A stretch of DNA of 64,000 nucleotides, from positions 6,944,001 to 7,008,000 of the forward strand of contig CM114275.1 of NCBI GenBank assembly GCA_050084515.1, given 5' to 3'. Made by a program: the position numbers and the translations under genes. The notes beneath the pieces were generated by a model. That model worked only from the letters and a program-made list of their open reading frames with translations. It was not told the origin of the DNA and made no database searches. Within the stretch, counting starts at the first letter, position 1; each line of letters starts with the position of its first letter. Origin of the DNA: Blasia pusilla (taxonomy: Eukaryota > Marchantiophyta > Marchantiopsida > Blasiales). This document shows positions 24,000 to 34,900 of this stretch, in pieces.

Positions 24000-25850
24000 T
24001 TGCGAGAAAGGAAAGTGGACGGAGAGTGGGATGGCAGCGGCTACTCGCTCATTCCTGCCCGGGAAGTGGACGAGGGAGAGGGTGATGATAAATGGGCAGT
24101 AATTCCCGGAGCAGCATGATGTCACGGAGGCCCGGGGGAACATGGGTTCGCCCGAGCCATTCGATCGATCGCAAGTGGTGCTGTCAACTTGTGTTTTCTT
24201 CCGCTGCTCGAGTGTCTACTGCGAAGCGGAAGCTCCTCGACACCGTCAACAACGAGGCCGGCTTTTCTGCCGGAGGTGGGGACCATGGCCAAGGGATGGA
24301 GAGGAAGGAATGGGCGTCACCGCTAAGCGCGGGCAGCCAGCCAGCCGGCCGGCCGGCCTGCGCATCCATGGAGCTCGGGCCACATGGCAGATCAGAGTCT
24401 GGAAGCTGAGAAGCTCTCCTTCCCATGCCCCGTTTCGCTTCGCCGGGAATATGCTGCCCTGCCAACTCTGTCCATGCCAAGGCGACGCAGCGCAGCAGCA
24501 TAACCGAACCGAGCTACCCCTTTCCTCCTCTGAATAAATGAATAATCAGGCAGTTTGAACTTTGACAAAGGTAATGGGGTCCGATAATAAATGAATAATG
24601 ATTCTCGGCCCCCGGATCGAGCTTCGTTTCTTGGAAGTGATGCTCTGAATCCTCCGCAGAGGGGGAGGAGGAGGGACGCGCGGGGTCTACCACACCCTTT
24701 TCCACATTCGCTTGGAAAAGTCAGTCTCGCACTAAACAAAAACGTGCAAGAAAAACACATCCCCAATTCGGCAACTTTTGGATCCCCTGTATTATTCACC
24801 CGCTGCAGTCCCGGCAGTCCGTTCCGTTGGTGATTATTGCCACCACTTCCACTCCAGGTCCCCATCCCATCACAGCCGAGCTCGGCGGCATCCCAGATTC
24901 CCAGCGCCCCAGGGGCCAAACGCATAAGCCACCGTCAAGGCACCTTACACCACGTCGATCAGACCAGACCACGCCAGACCAGGCTAGGCCAGACCAGCAA
25001 CCGCACCGGAGCAACCCAGTCCGTAGCAGAGCCATACCAAGATTAAGCCCGACAACCCTGACGGGATCAATTCTCTGATCTCTCTCTGGATTCTGCAAGG
25101 GATGGTGTCGGTGCGTGTGTGGCAGCGTGGGCTAGACTAGACTATACTAGACTCCAGAGTCGCCACACTGGGACGACGGACGCAAGCCTTGGTAGCACTG
25201 TAATGAGTTTACTAAATGCGCTTGGTGGGAATCGTTATCTCGACTGACTGCACGATGGCGGGGATCTGCTATTCAAGGCGACAGTGGACAGCAGATCGCT
25301 AACGATAATCACCATTGGTCTTCGCCAATCGATCCTCTACTACTGCTCCGCTTCGCGCAGGACCCTGACCCACGAAGGAATCAAACGCCGTAGGTTCGGG
25401 GGCGGCTTTGTTCCCCCTCCCCTTGGCCTCGGTCTTGTGTTGATTCAGAAGGGATTCAAGTCGCAGGGCAGAGGCACGGGCAGATAGTCAGAGCAGACAG
25501 GGTGGCTCGAGCTTTGGCGGCTTGTGCCCTACACTGTCCTCCACACACAAAGGCGAGGAGACGGGAGCAGTGGAGTTCGCCGTCCCTTCAGCTTGTCCCC
25601 CGGCTTTCTTGCCCCACCCTTCGCCCTTCTCCCTTGGCACCACAGCGTCCCCGCCTTCCCCTCACCATCCCTCTTCTTTTTCCCCACTCCTGCCCTCTCC
25701 TCCAGCGTCGCCTGCCCACCTTCGCTTCGCCACCGCACCGCACCAGACCCAAAACACTCAGCTTTGTTTCATCTCCTGCCCGTCCGTAATCGCATTCTTC
25801 ACATCTCCAACCGCAGACGTCCACGGGAGACGGTAGTGAGAGCGCTTGAT
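24000..25850. other. DELLA upstream region, no separate gene seen
   Basis: GC-rich upstream and probable leader DNA. Short local repeats occur (ccagccagccggccggccgg near 24,340; accagaccacgccagaccag near 24,960; ctagactaga near 25,130). The many overlapping ORFs on both strands conflict with one another and have no domain. Confidence 0.45.
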
Positions 25851-25874
25851 TGATTTCGACTCATTGCCATCTCC

Positions 25875-25880
<6 letters not shown>

Positions 25881-25917
<37 letters not shown>

Positions 25918-25938
25918 AGAGGGAGAGAGAGAGGAGGG
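25881..25938 (+). repeat. (GA)n microsatellite in DELLA 5' leader
   Basis: A run of GA dinucleotides with small interruptions, followed by (gtc)n near 26,000-26,018. GA/CT tracts are common in plant leaders. Both lie in the probable 5' UTR of the DELLA gene. Confidence 0.7.
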
Positions 25939-26131
25939 TTTGCTATCGTCATTCGTGCCTCTTCTCGTTCCGATTGCGATCGATTGTCGGGTCCTCTAGT
26001 CGTCGTCGTCGTCGTCGTCGCCATCTGTATTCGATCCACAGGTGTCTGCATCGTGATCTCGTCCCGTTCCATCTGCGCAGCAGTATCGCTTGCGAGCGAG
26101 TTCGCAACATTCGGGGCGAGTCCCCCATCCC

Positions 26132-26146
26132 ATGCTGCTCCTCTAA
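26132..26146 (+). promoter_or_regulatory. Minimal upstream ORF (Met plus three Leu codons)
   Basis: An ATG at 26,132 opens a four-codon frame (M-L-L-L-stop) ending 19 bp before the DELLA start codon. Its context is weak (C at -3 and C at +4), whereas the main ATG has G at -3 and G at +4. It is likely to be skipped often, but could tune translation. Confidence 0.4.
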
Positions 26147-26165
26147 AAAGTGACCTCCTCCTGCA

Positions 26166-27845
26166 ATGGATTCCTCTGCCGATTACGCTCGGCCTGTTCG
26201 CGCGCGCCTTTCTGCTCCTGCCGCATCCGAATTTGGACCAGCGTATTCTTTGCAGTACAGACGCCACGCCGGAAGCGGTGCTATGGAGGAGCAGTTTGGC
26301 AACACCGGGGGCTACGGTACCACGCGCTCGGGCGACATGGCACAACGAATTGAGCAGCAGCTGGACTCGGTGCTCGGAGTTTCCAACCAGGACGGCTCCG
26401 CCTCTCAGCTGTCTGTGGATGGCGTGCAGCATTACAGCCATGCGGATCTCGAGGGTTGGATCGAGTGCATGATTGACGAGCTTCAGCCGTCTTCCCAGGC
26501 TCAAATGCATACGCCGCAGCAGCACAGCCCCACACCGACGCACTCCTCATTCGTGTCAATGGAATCGAGCTTGGACTCCATGCATTCCCAAGCCCACCTT
26601 GCGCCCCGTCTCCCCGCTGCGGTGATGCCGGACATGTACGGGGACGATTTCTCCAATTCGATGGGGGGAGCTTTGTGCCCTCCGGAGGAAAACAGGTTGC
26701 AGTCTTCCGATTCTGGCGGCGTCGAGGAATCAGGAGTCCGTCTCGTGCACCTGTTGCTGGCTTGCGCCGAAGCCATTCAACGCAACGATGTGACGACGGC
26801 CGAGGACACTGTGAGGCGCATTCAGATGCTGGCGAAGCCGCAGCGCGGCCCCATGGGCAAAGTAGCAACGTACTTCGTGGAAGCTCTGGCCAGACGTATC
26901 TTTGGAGTCAGCGGTGCGGAGCCTCCCACCAGCGATCCTCTGACGGAGCTTCTGCATTTCCATTTCTACGAAACGTGTCCGTACCTGAAATTTGCCCACT
27001 TCACCGCCAACCAAGCGATTCTGGAGGCAGTGCAAAACCACAAGCGAATTCATGTCATCGACTGCAATCTCCTGCACGGCTTGCAGTGGCCGGCGCTCAT
27101 CCAAGCTCTAGCGCTGCGGCCCGGGGGTCCGCCTTACCTGCGATTGACAGGAATCGGTCCCCCGCATCAGAGCGGGAACGACGTGTTGCAAGAAATTGGC
27201 ATGAAATTGGCACAATTGGCCGAATCGGTCAATGTGCAATTCGAATTCCGCGGAGTGACTGCCCAGAAGTTGGACGACGTGAAGCCGTGGATGCTGCAGG
27301 TGCGCCAGGGAGAGGCCGTGGCAGTGAACGCCGTAATGCAGCTTCACCGTCTGCTGCACAATGACAACAATTCGGTACCGGCTGTGCACGAGGTGCTGCA
27401 GTCCATGCGCAGCCTGAATCCGAAAATTGTCACGTTGGTGGAGCACGAAGCGAATCACAACAGCCCTACTTTCCTCGATAGATTCATGGAGGCTTTGCAT
27501 TACTACTCCACCATGTTCGACTCCTTGGAAGCCTACGGTGCGCAGGCCCAGAGCAACGAGCAATTGCTGGCCGAAATGTACGTTGGGCGTGAGATCTGCA
27601 ACATTGTTGCCTGCGAGGGCTCCGAGCGCGTGGAGCGCCACGAAACCCTTGTGCAATGGAGGCAACGCATGAGGCAAGCAGGCTTCCAGCTCCGCCATCT
27701 CGGATCCAACGCTTTCAAGCAAGCCAGTATGCTTCTCACCTTGTTCCCGGGAGATGGCTACAGGGTTCAAGAGAACAATGGCTGCCTCACGCTGGGATGG
27801 CACAATCGACCTCTGGTTGCAGCCTCCGCTTGGCACTGCGCTTGA
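26166..27845 (+). CDS. DELLA: DELLA-subfamily GRAS transcriptional regulator with eroded DELLA motif
   Basis: Intronless, 559 residues. DELLA proteins are nuclear GRAS regulators that hold back growth and bind transcription factors; in vascular plants gibberellin-GID1 binding to the N-terminus triggers their destruction. The GRAS domain spans about 188-559. It shows the LLxCAEAIQ leucine-repeat start (196-205), a VHIID-type block IHVIDCNLLHGLQWPALIQA (295-314), LRPGGPPYLRLTGIGPP (317-333), the PFYRE-like LAESVNVQFEFRGV (351-364), the EHEANHN...HYYSTMFDSLEA block (426-456), and a SAW end HLGSNAFKQASMLLTLF to SAWHCA. The N-terminus keeps a TVHYNP-like segment (VQHYSHADLEGWIECMIDEL, 87-106) and a LExLE-like RIEQQLDSVLG (61-71), but no DELLA pentapeptide. 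The VHIID motif has Cys at the usual Phe position and NLLHG for the usual xxxQG. The start lies in a strong context, and the length fits the family. It is tail to tail with the DZIP1-like gene. Confidence 0.93.
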   Translation: MDSSADYARPVRARLSAPAASEFGPAYSLQYRRHAGSGAMEEQFGNTGGYGTTRSGDMAQRIEQQLDSVLGVSNQDGSASQLSVDGVQHYSHADLEGWIECMIDELQPSSQAQMHTPQQHSPTPTHSSFVSMESSLDSMHSQAHLAPRLPAAVMPDMYGDDFSNSMGGALCPPEENRLQSSDSGGVEESGVRLVHLLLACAEAIQRNDVTTAEDTVRRIQMLAKPQRGPMGKVATYFVEALARRIFGVSGAEPPTSDPLTELLHFHFYETCPYLKFAHFTANQAILEAVQNHKRIHVIDCNLLHGLQWPALIQALALRPGGPPYLRLTGIGPPHQSGNDVLQEIGMKLAQLAESVNVQFEFRGVTAQKLDDVKPWMLQVRQGEAVAVNAVMQLHRLLHNDNNSVPAVHEVLQSMRSLNPKIVTLVEHEANHNSPTFLDRFMEALHYYSTMFDSLEAYGAQAQSNEQLLAEMYVGREICNIVACEGSERVERHETLVQWRQRMRQAGFQLRHLGSNAFKQASMLLTLFPGDGYRVQENNGCLTLGWHNRPLVAASAWHCA

Positions 27846-28990
27846 ACTCCACCCCTTCGTAGAGGAAAGGATTCCTGTTTTCTGCGTAATGTCCTGAACA
27901 ACCGCTAACAAAAAATCGTCTAGTGTACAGATGAACATTGTCGTGACGTTCTTGGGTTAGAGGAAAGCTGCTGGTTTCTCTCTGCCTTGGTGGGACAACC
28001 TTCTCCTAGAGGATTCTAGGATGGATGGGATCAGATGAAGAGGTTGGGGTTGTCTGTGATCTTCCGATGCTGCGGCTCTAGAGATTTCTGGGTCTGAGAA
28101 CGCAGAGCTCATCACCATCATCGAAAAGATACTCGCAGCCTTGTTCAGGATTGACTGCTTGTTGCACATCGTGCTGCTACGTAATTGGCCGGAGAGAGTG
28201 TCTAATTATCTCCATGATCAGTCTCATACTGTTTGGCGAGCGCATGGAAGGGGACGAGGAGTGATGTCGGTGCCGTGTGTCCGAGCTGCGAATCAAGTGA
28301 ACTCATGACCTGCAGTGAAGAAGAGAGCTATAATTATAACCTATTCTTTGAGAGCCAAACCCTGAAGATGTCGCCTTTGCTTCGTTCAGACTTTGCATTG
28401 CACTGCTGCCATCCAATTTGCTTGAGGATCGAAGGTCATCCACAAAGAAATTACTTGTTCTATGTCGCAGCTCTCTAGCGGGAAAGCAACTAGACTCAGG
28501 AAAATCAAGACCTCTGGTGTCATTCCGAAGCTGTAGACTTCGGCGGGTGTGGAAATCACTCATTCTGGACTTTGTAAAGGGAGACTGGAGCTGAAGCTGC
28601 GCTGTGTGGATTTTTGGAAAGGGAGAGTGGGAAGCACAAACTCTGGTGTCGTGCTGAAGCTGCGTTTTGTGTATCCTTCTTGGGAGGGGGAAATGCCACA
28701 AAAGCCCTTGTGGTTGCTCAACTCGAGAGTCATACTATCTATCTCCAGCTGATGGCGCTGCACATATTCACTCTGACCCATGGGAAGAGTCCGCCCAGTT
28801 ACTTTACGATTAAGGAATACATGTAAATCTAATTCATCATTTTTGTAGCAATATTTACTCGACTTAGAATTGATAGTTTGACGAGAGAAAAACGTAGCTC
28901 TACTTTTTACACGATCTCAAATTCTTTGATGGGAAGTAGTTCATAGAATAATGAACTATCCACCGTATGTATCCTTGGTACTCGTTCTCA
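27846..28990. other. Convergent 3' region between DELLA and the DZIP1-like gene
   Basis: No gene is seen. It holds both probable 3' UTRs. At 28,500-28,690 the phrase actctggtgtc.t.c.gaagctg recurs at about 60-120 bp spacing, making a short degenerate tandem repeat. Confidence 0.5.
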
Positions 28991-28992
28991 TA

Positions 28993-31900
28993 TCAAAGAC
29001 GGATAATTTCATCAATCTCCGCATCCAGCTCTTTGAATGTCTTGCTCGCTTCGCTTCCGTCATCGCTGAAGCGCGCCTCCTTGTGCTTGCTAGAGTCCCT
29101 CTTTTCCTTTCCAGTGCTTCTGTACATGACGTTCAAGCCAAGGCCATCCAAGTTTGAGGCAATTTTGCTACTTTTGTGCCTATGCATGCGCTCCGGTCAA
29201 ATCCCTTTTGCTTACTAAAAGATCTGAAGGGCACCGTCTGTACACTTTGTTACGGTGTTTCGAGTTTCAAGTATGCTTTGCCTGCTGAACGTCACAATTA
29301 GGAGTGGAGAAGCGGACTCTAGGGATTCCCAAGCACCTTCAAAACTTCGAATCAACTTCCCACAGTTTTGGGTTGCAGAATCGTACTGTCTACTGCGAGT
29401 ACCGTCAGTTAATCCCGTTCAGCTGGTTTAGTCAGCAGTTTCAAATCTTGCAATTATAGGTGATCTGTTTCCCAGCTCTAGAAATAAGCCAAGAATTTGG
29501 AGGGGTCAATTGAGGAGCGATTAGTTGAGTAACCTTAGTAACCTTCATGAACCTGTGATGATACAGGTCGAAAAAGTTCACATGCCAACTTGTGTTCAGC
29601 TAACAAACGACACTCTCTTGGATTCAGTCAACTTCGCACGCAAAGTGGACTCTGGTTTTATGATTTTCATACCTTTGCACTCAATCCAACCTGGCCCTCA
29701 GCTCCTGGCAAGGCTATAGACAAAATCGTTAGCGTGCAGCCAAATTCACATCTGGAATTGAGACATGCAGATATTTTCTCAGGGCTCACGGTACTCTGCC
29801 AGAAGATGGTGGACTTACAACAAGCACCTGGCGACATTACCACGCACTGGCTGAAGCGTGGAACCGAATTCAAATCTGGATCTTGACACCGGTGGTTTGA
29901 ACAAGAGACATTGGAAGCTGGTGGTTTCCAATGAATTGGGCCCTGAGCTAGAGTACAGTTCAAGGTCCCAGAGGGTCCATTCGAATAATTAAACATTCAC
30001 TGTGCTCACCGCGGACCACAGTCCAAGTCACAGCAGTGATAGAATCTAAAAGGATTGCACATTGCTCTTAAACATGGAAGCTTTTGTCAGGACGTTCAAG
30101 TGTACGAATCCGGGACAAGAGTCCAAATCTACAGTCCTTTCTGACTCATAGATCTTTGATCTCGAACAAGTCCAGATACAAAAGGTGTAACTCCTTTCGT
30201 GATTCTGCTGAGGGTACAAAAATGAAGCTCAGCCAAAATATGTGGATGTTGGTGGGTTGTGAAGAGGTGAGCTCTCCACCAAGGAAATGATTTGGTACTA
30301 CAATGGAAACTTCAATTTAGCTTCACAGTTTACGAGTCGAAACTCATGAAGACAGACCGATAGAAAAAGGCTCAAGGACGACAAGGCTGACAGTTGGGTC
30401 GTTCTCAAGTGCAGACAAAGTTTGTGGTATGCGGAGAGCAGAAGCTGCATCAATCGATCGTCAATCACCACCCACTCTCTTAACTCTCTCTGACGTTGCC
30501 AACTTCCATGGTTGTGGGCTTACGAGTGCAGTCGTGATTCGCATCACTATCTTTCCAAAGGTGGTAAGCAGATCTGAGGTTTCATCACTACCTCCTCCTC
30601 CTCGCAGGCAGGAGGCCTCTACAGGGCTCTCATAGACAAAGATGTGTAAGGGATGTACGGCTCAGCATAATCTATCTACATTTCCAAATCGCATGAAGTG
30701 AAGCAGATTAGAGAAGAGAAATAGCGGGGCAGTGGACCGAGTGTCTGGCTGTTTCTACCGGACACTCTAATCAAGGCGAGAATTGAACCTGCAAAAGAAG
30801 ATGATCGTGAACGAAGGATAAAGAATTCTTAAGGCAGAATTCACCGGCTGTGTACTTGGACTCTTGGCATCGGCCGACATGAGTAAGACACAATAAGTGG
30901 CTGAGCACCATGCAGAGTTGATATTACCATTGTGGAATATCGGTTTTGTTTTTGGTGGCGTTCTCATGTGTAGCACTAACGTGCCTAGTTACGTTGGAAA
31001 GAAGTTTGCACTCGCCTGGATTTCCTCTCCATCTTCCACATGTACGCACCCAGCAAGGATGCTCATAATGCCCGATTTCAAGAGTTGAACTCTCCCGTAC
31101 TCACGTTGAGCACACCACACGACACAACCTTCAAGATATGTCAAAAAATTGTACACATGGCAGTGAAATTCGATAATGTGACTGGGCTTTTGTTGAGATC
31201 CACAAGAAAGGTTCACATTTCTCATGGTTTTGGTAGAGGATTCGTGCTTTTCCAGGCCAATTCTTGTTTTGGTGTGCCAAGCATGGACCAGTGATCCCTT
31301 AAAATTTCAATGCACTCAATGGCCGGAGACTTGTTAAAAGTGGTACAACTGACTCGTCCAGCGTCCAGAATTCCCCATCGTGATTCTGTCCGCCTTTAAT
31401 TTTCTTCACAACATTTCTCGCTCGGTGAGGATCCCTTGCACTTAAGGTTAGCTTTCTCTCTACTTCGGGTTATCATATCAATGACGATTTCCGTAAGCTA
31501 TTCCAAGGATCTGGGTCTAACAGCAAACTTTACGTTATTCGGGGTACGAAGGATTTGTTAAACACCAAGTGGCGCATACAGTTGGGCGAAATGCCACTAT
31601 AGAACCTCTTTGGAACAACAGGACCTTATTAGTAAAATTCACTTTTCAGATGTTCTAGCGTTAGAGTTTACTGAAACCGACGCATTGTATAGGACAATCT
31701 GTTTGAGCAAGAAACCATGGTTTAAACTTCACACTTCGTCTCCTCTTTACTGTGATTCGTGTGGTTCTTCTAATCTTGGTTCACCATGTGAGTTATAATA
31801 CCTCGTTCTGTATGTCTGCAGATCTTCATCACTTTCCCATTGTCCCAAGCCAAACTCAGCCTCTCCTTGATTGTCTTCGTCCTGTCCTTGTTCGATTTGT

Positions 31901-34900
31901 GTCTTTGTCTGAAACTGGGGATGTGCAAGTTTTGTCGGTAGTTGTCCTTGCATAAATTGATGGATTCCAAAAGGAGTTCGGGAAGGACTTTCACTCTGGA
32001 ATTTGAATCTATTCAGCATCTTGCGAGAGTAGGAATTCGCGCTGTACGTGACTTGCTTCCTCTCTGTTGGTCGGGTAATTTCAGATGAGCCCGCCTGACC
32101 ACCAGGTATGTGGTTAGACTCTTGCTTTGGCTGGTCTCCAACAAAGGGTTCACGTTTTGGTCGAAGGGTGGTAAGTGGGCTCCTCACTGTTGTTGGGCTT
32201 CTTTGCTGACTGTCATCATCTTCCTCCTGGTGCAAAAGCTGAATTCACATGAATTTTTCTGGCTATCAGGACTAGTTTGATCCATGGAACCACCACCAGA
32301 CAAACTTACACAATTTCGAGACACTTGAATATTTGCAAATCCTATGTGGTATGGCTTCTGCAACTTCGCACGTCATTATAAGGACTGCAGAAATTATCGC
32401 CCAAGTTTATCTATGTTCCTGCGGAAAATTCTGGCTCGGTCAGAAGATTTTGAAGATAAATGTGAATTCAAGGCTAGATGTTGACGTAGTATGGAAACTT
32501 TATGTCCTCATTGTGTATTGACACTGAGAAGAGAATATTAGCTGCTGCAGTGGCGTTCATTCAAAGTTTTAAAGCTTATCAAGATACTCTGAAGTGTGAC
32601 AAACCTTGGTATCTTCATCCTCGTCGTCAGTAAAGGGTGATTCTGGACGTGGACTGTCTCCAGAAGTATGCTCACTTTCCCCCTCAAAGTGGGACTCAAT
32701 GATCTGTATGTCCCGATCGTGAACAGCCCTCTGGGAATCAAACATCCAAGCCATTTTTAAAGTTTCGAGGAATTAGAAACATGCTTCCCGCGTCAAACAG
32801 ATTGTTACGCAAAAGGATTCTTGCCAAAAATCAAGAATTTCTTAGCCTTATTTGTTCCTAGCCCCCCCTCTGCATGTTACTAATTTTCTTTAGTGTATCT
32901 TTCACCCGGTGGGTTCCACTTTCGAGTCCTGTACATACATGTCCTGATTTTATTCCTTCCTTGGCTACTGGTCTCGATCGACTCTAAGATTCCATCGTTT
33001 ATTCACTCGAGAATCATACACTGTGATATTTCCAACCTGTGTGTGCCAGAGAATAGCACCCCTCTCATACTCGAGAGACTTTTTCTGATTCGAGTGCAAG
33101 TTTCCAGCTCGACTTTTGTGCTGCTTCTCTAAAGCAGCGGTGGCTGCCTCATAAATTGCGTCACTGCTACCACATTGCCCAAAACCACAATCAGTTGTTA
33201 GTACACTACTTACTGGTTGGAGACTTCAATCTGGTCTACTTCGTTTGCCTCGTCAATTGTTTCTTCGAGGGTTGAAGAGACAACCCTCCATATATCTACG
33301 AAGAAGAAAGCCTTGCAGAAAAGATTTCCGAGCTGCAGGAAGGAAGAAGAGACTACAGGGTGTTCGCACATGCACACGAAGCGACTGAACGCAGAAGCAG
33401 AGGAGACTTGTAGGATACATAGGACGAATAGATCGCACAATTCAGAAGTCTCATTCATGATTAACAGTTAAGAACTCTCTTCGTTCTGAGCTTCCCTGGT
33501 TTCAACTATTAAAGCCAGATGAACGGCCACTTGATCGAATGAAAGAGTTCTGGTTGGCGACTTGTGAGATCACAATAAGTACCCAACCTGATGCCTTCAG
33601 TATTAATTGAAAATCCGAATTTCTTCAGCTCCCCTCCGAGTTGCTCATCCAAGCGCTGTTGTATCAGGCAACGTAACTGTTAGTGCCAGTGTGGGAGTCG
33701 ATGATTACAGTCTTTCTCCGGAAGTCCGGATAGCTGAGGCGAGATCGATAAACGACCAAGTTAAATCACTCGTATACAGTGGGGGGCTTTGCAGTCGATC
33801 CATGGGAAAATGCTGAGGTTCTTCTGGAGAACGGCTCACTGGGAAGGAAAACCTTACATTCACAAGGTCATCTCGTTTGCTCGAAAAAGCATTTGGAGGA
33901 TGCGGGTACTTGGAGACAACATGAGGCCTGCAAGATTTCGAGAGGAGATGTTCCACAGTTTAGGACGTTCAGTCTCTAATATTGCAAAATAAAAAATTCG
34001 ACAACTGATGGTGAAATCCTTCGAAAATATGGACATACCTTTGGGGAAGGGGAGTGTAAGGATGCTCCCGCAACCACTTCTCTTTCTCCGAAACTGAAAT
34101 ACAAGGACCATCTTCTCCCACATCCATGCTAGCTGCCTCAGCGATTTCCGTTAATCTTCTTTCCTGCATGGAGGACATAATTTCCGTTATCATGTCTGCA
34201 AGCTCATGGTCCAGTTTCTGAACCAAAGGAAGGGGCTTGGCACACAATTTTTCCTCGCAACACGGAGGTAAAACAACAATAACGACCCCAGTGCACATCA
34301 GCTATGCCCGAATCCAACTCGCAACTGGAATGATTGCTAGTATGTAGACCATCGACCACCCAAGGTTGGACTATATCAAATGTGTCATGAAATAGGGTAC
34401 ACACTTCCTCTTCTGCTGCCTCCTTCTTGAGCCTCTTTTCCTCCTTTTCTGCTTCCATCCTCTCTTTCTCTCGTGCTTTGGCATCTTTCTGCGCGAGGAA
34501 ACCATTTTGCCCATGCATCAGCCCCGAGAGACAGTTCGACATGAAGCACTCGCACAGTTCGAGAAGACGATGCGGAGCACTGGAATAAGTTGTAATTAAC
34601 AATACTAGTAATTGATCTTGATCCTCCAGAAGAGCAAATCCCTAGGCCTCACATTTTAGACGGAATTCAAGCCCAAACAGTGCAAGGAATTGAACGCACC
34701 CTGAACTAAAGAAAAAATTACACTCCCTGGAAACGAATAGAACCTGGAATGCCAGTCTTCTATGTTTAAACAAGGGAGTTGCTTTCTCTGTCCCTCCTAT
34801 TGCCCAAGTTACCAGTAGCAGATTCAGACTTGGGAGGTTAGAGAGACGGTATCTGCTGTGCCTCCAGATCCGTTCTTCAAGCCAAAGAGCCCTCTCTTAA

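Noticed and set aside
25758-27938. Long ORFs antisense or out of frame to the DELLA gene (for example 26,281-26,868 and 27,108-27,938 on minus, 26,675-27,364 on plus)
   Set aside because: They overlap the GRAS reading frame, which has strong family support, and show no domain of their own. They reflect the GC-rich coding sequence.
30400-30640. Possible DZIP1 exon with GGGGSDETSDLLTTFGK on the minus strand
   Set aside because: Including it breaks the phase match between the exon ending at 31,802 and the last exon, and its splice sites are weak.
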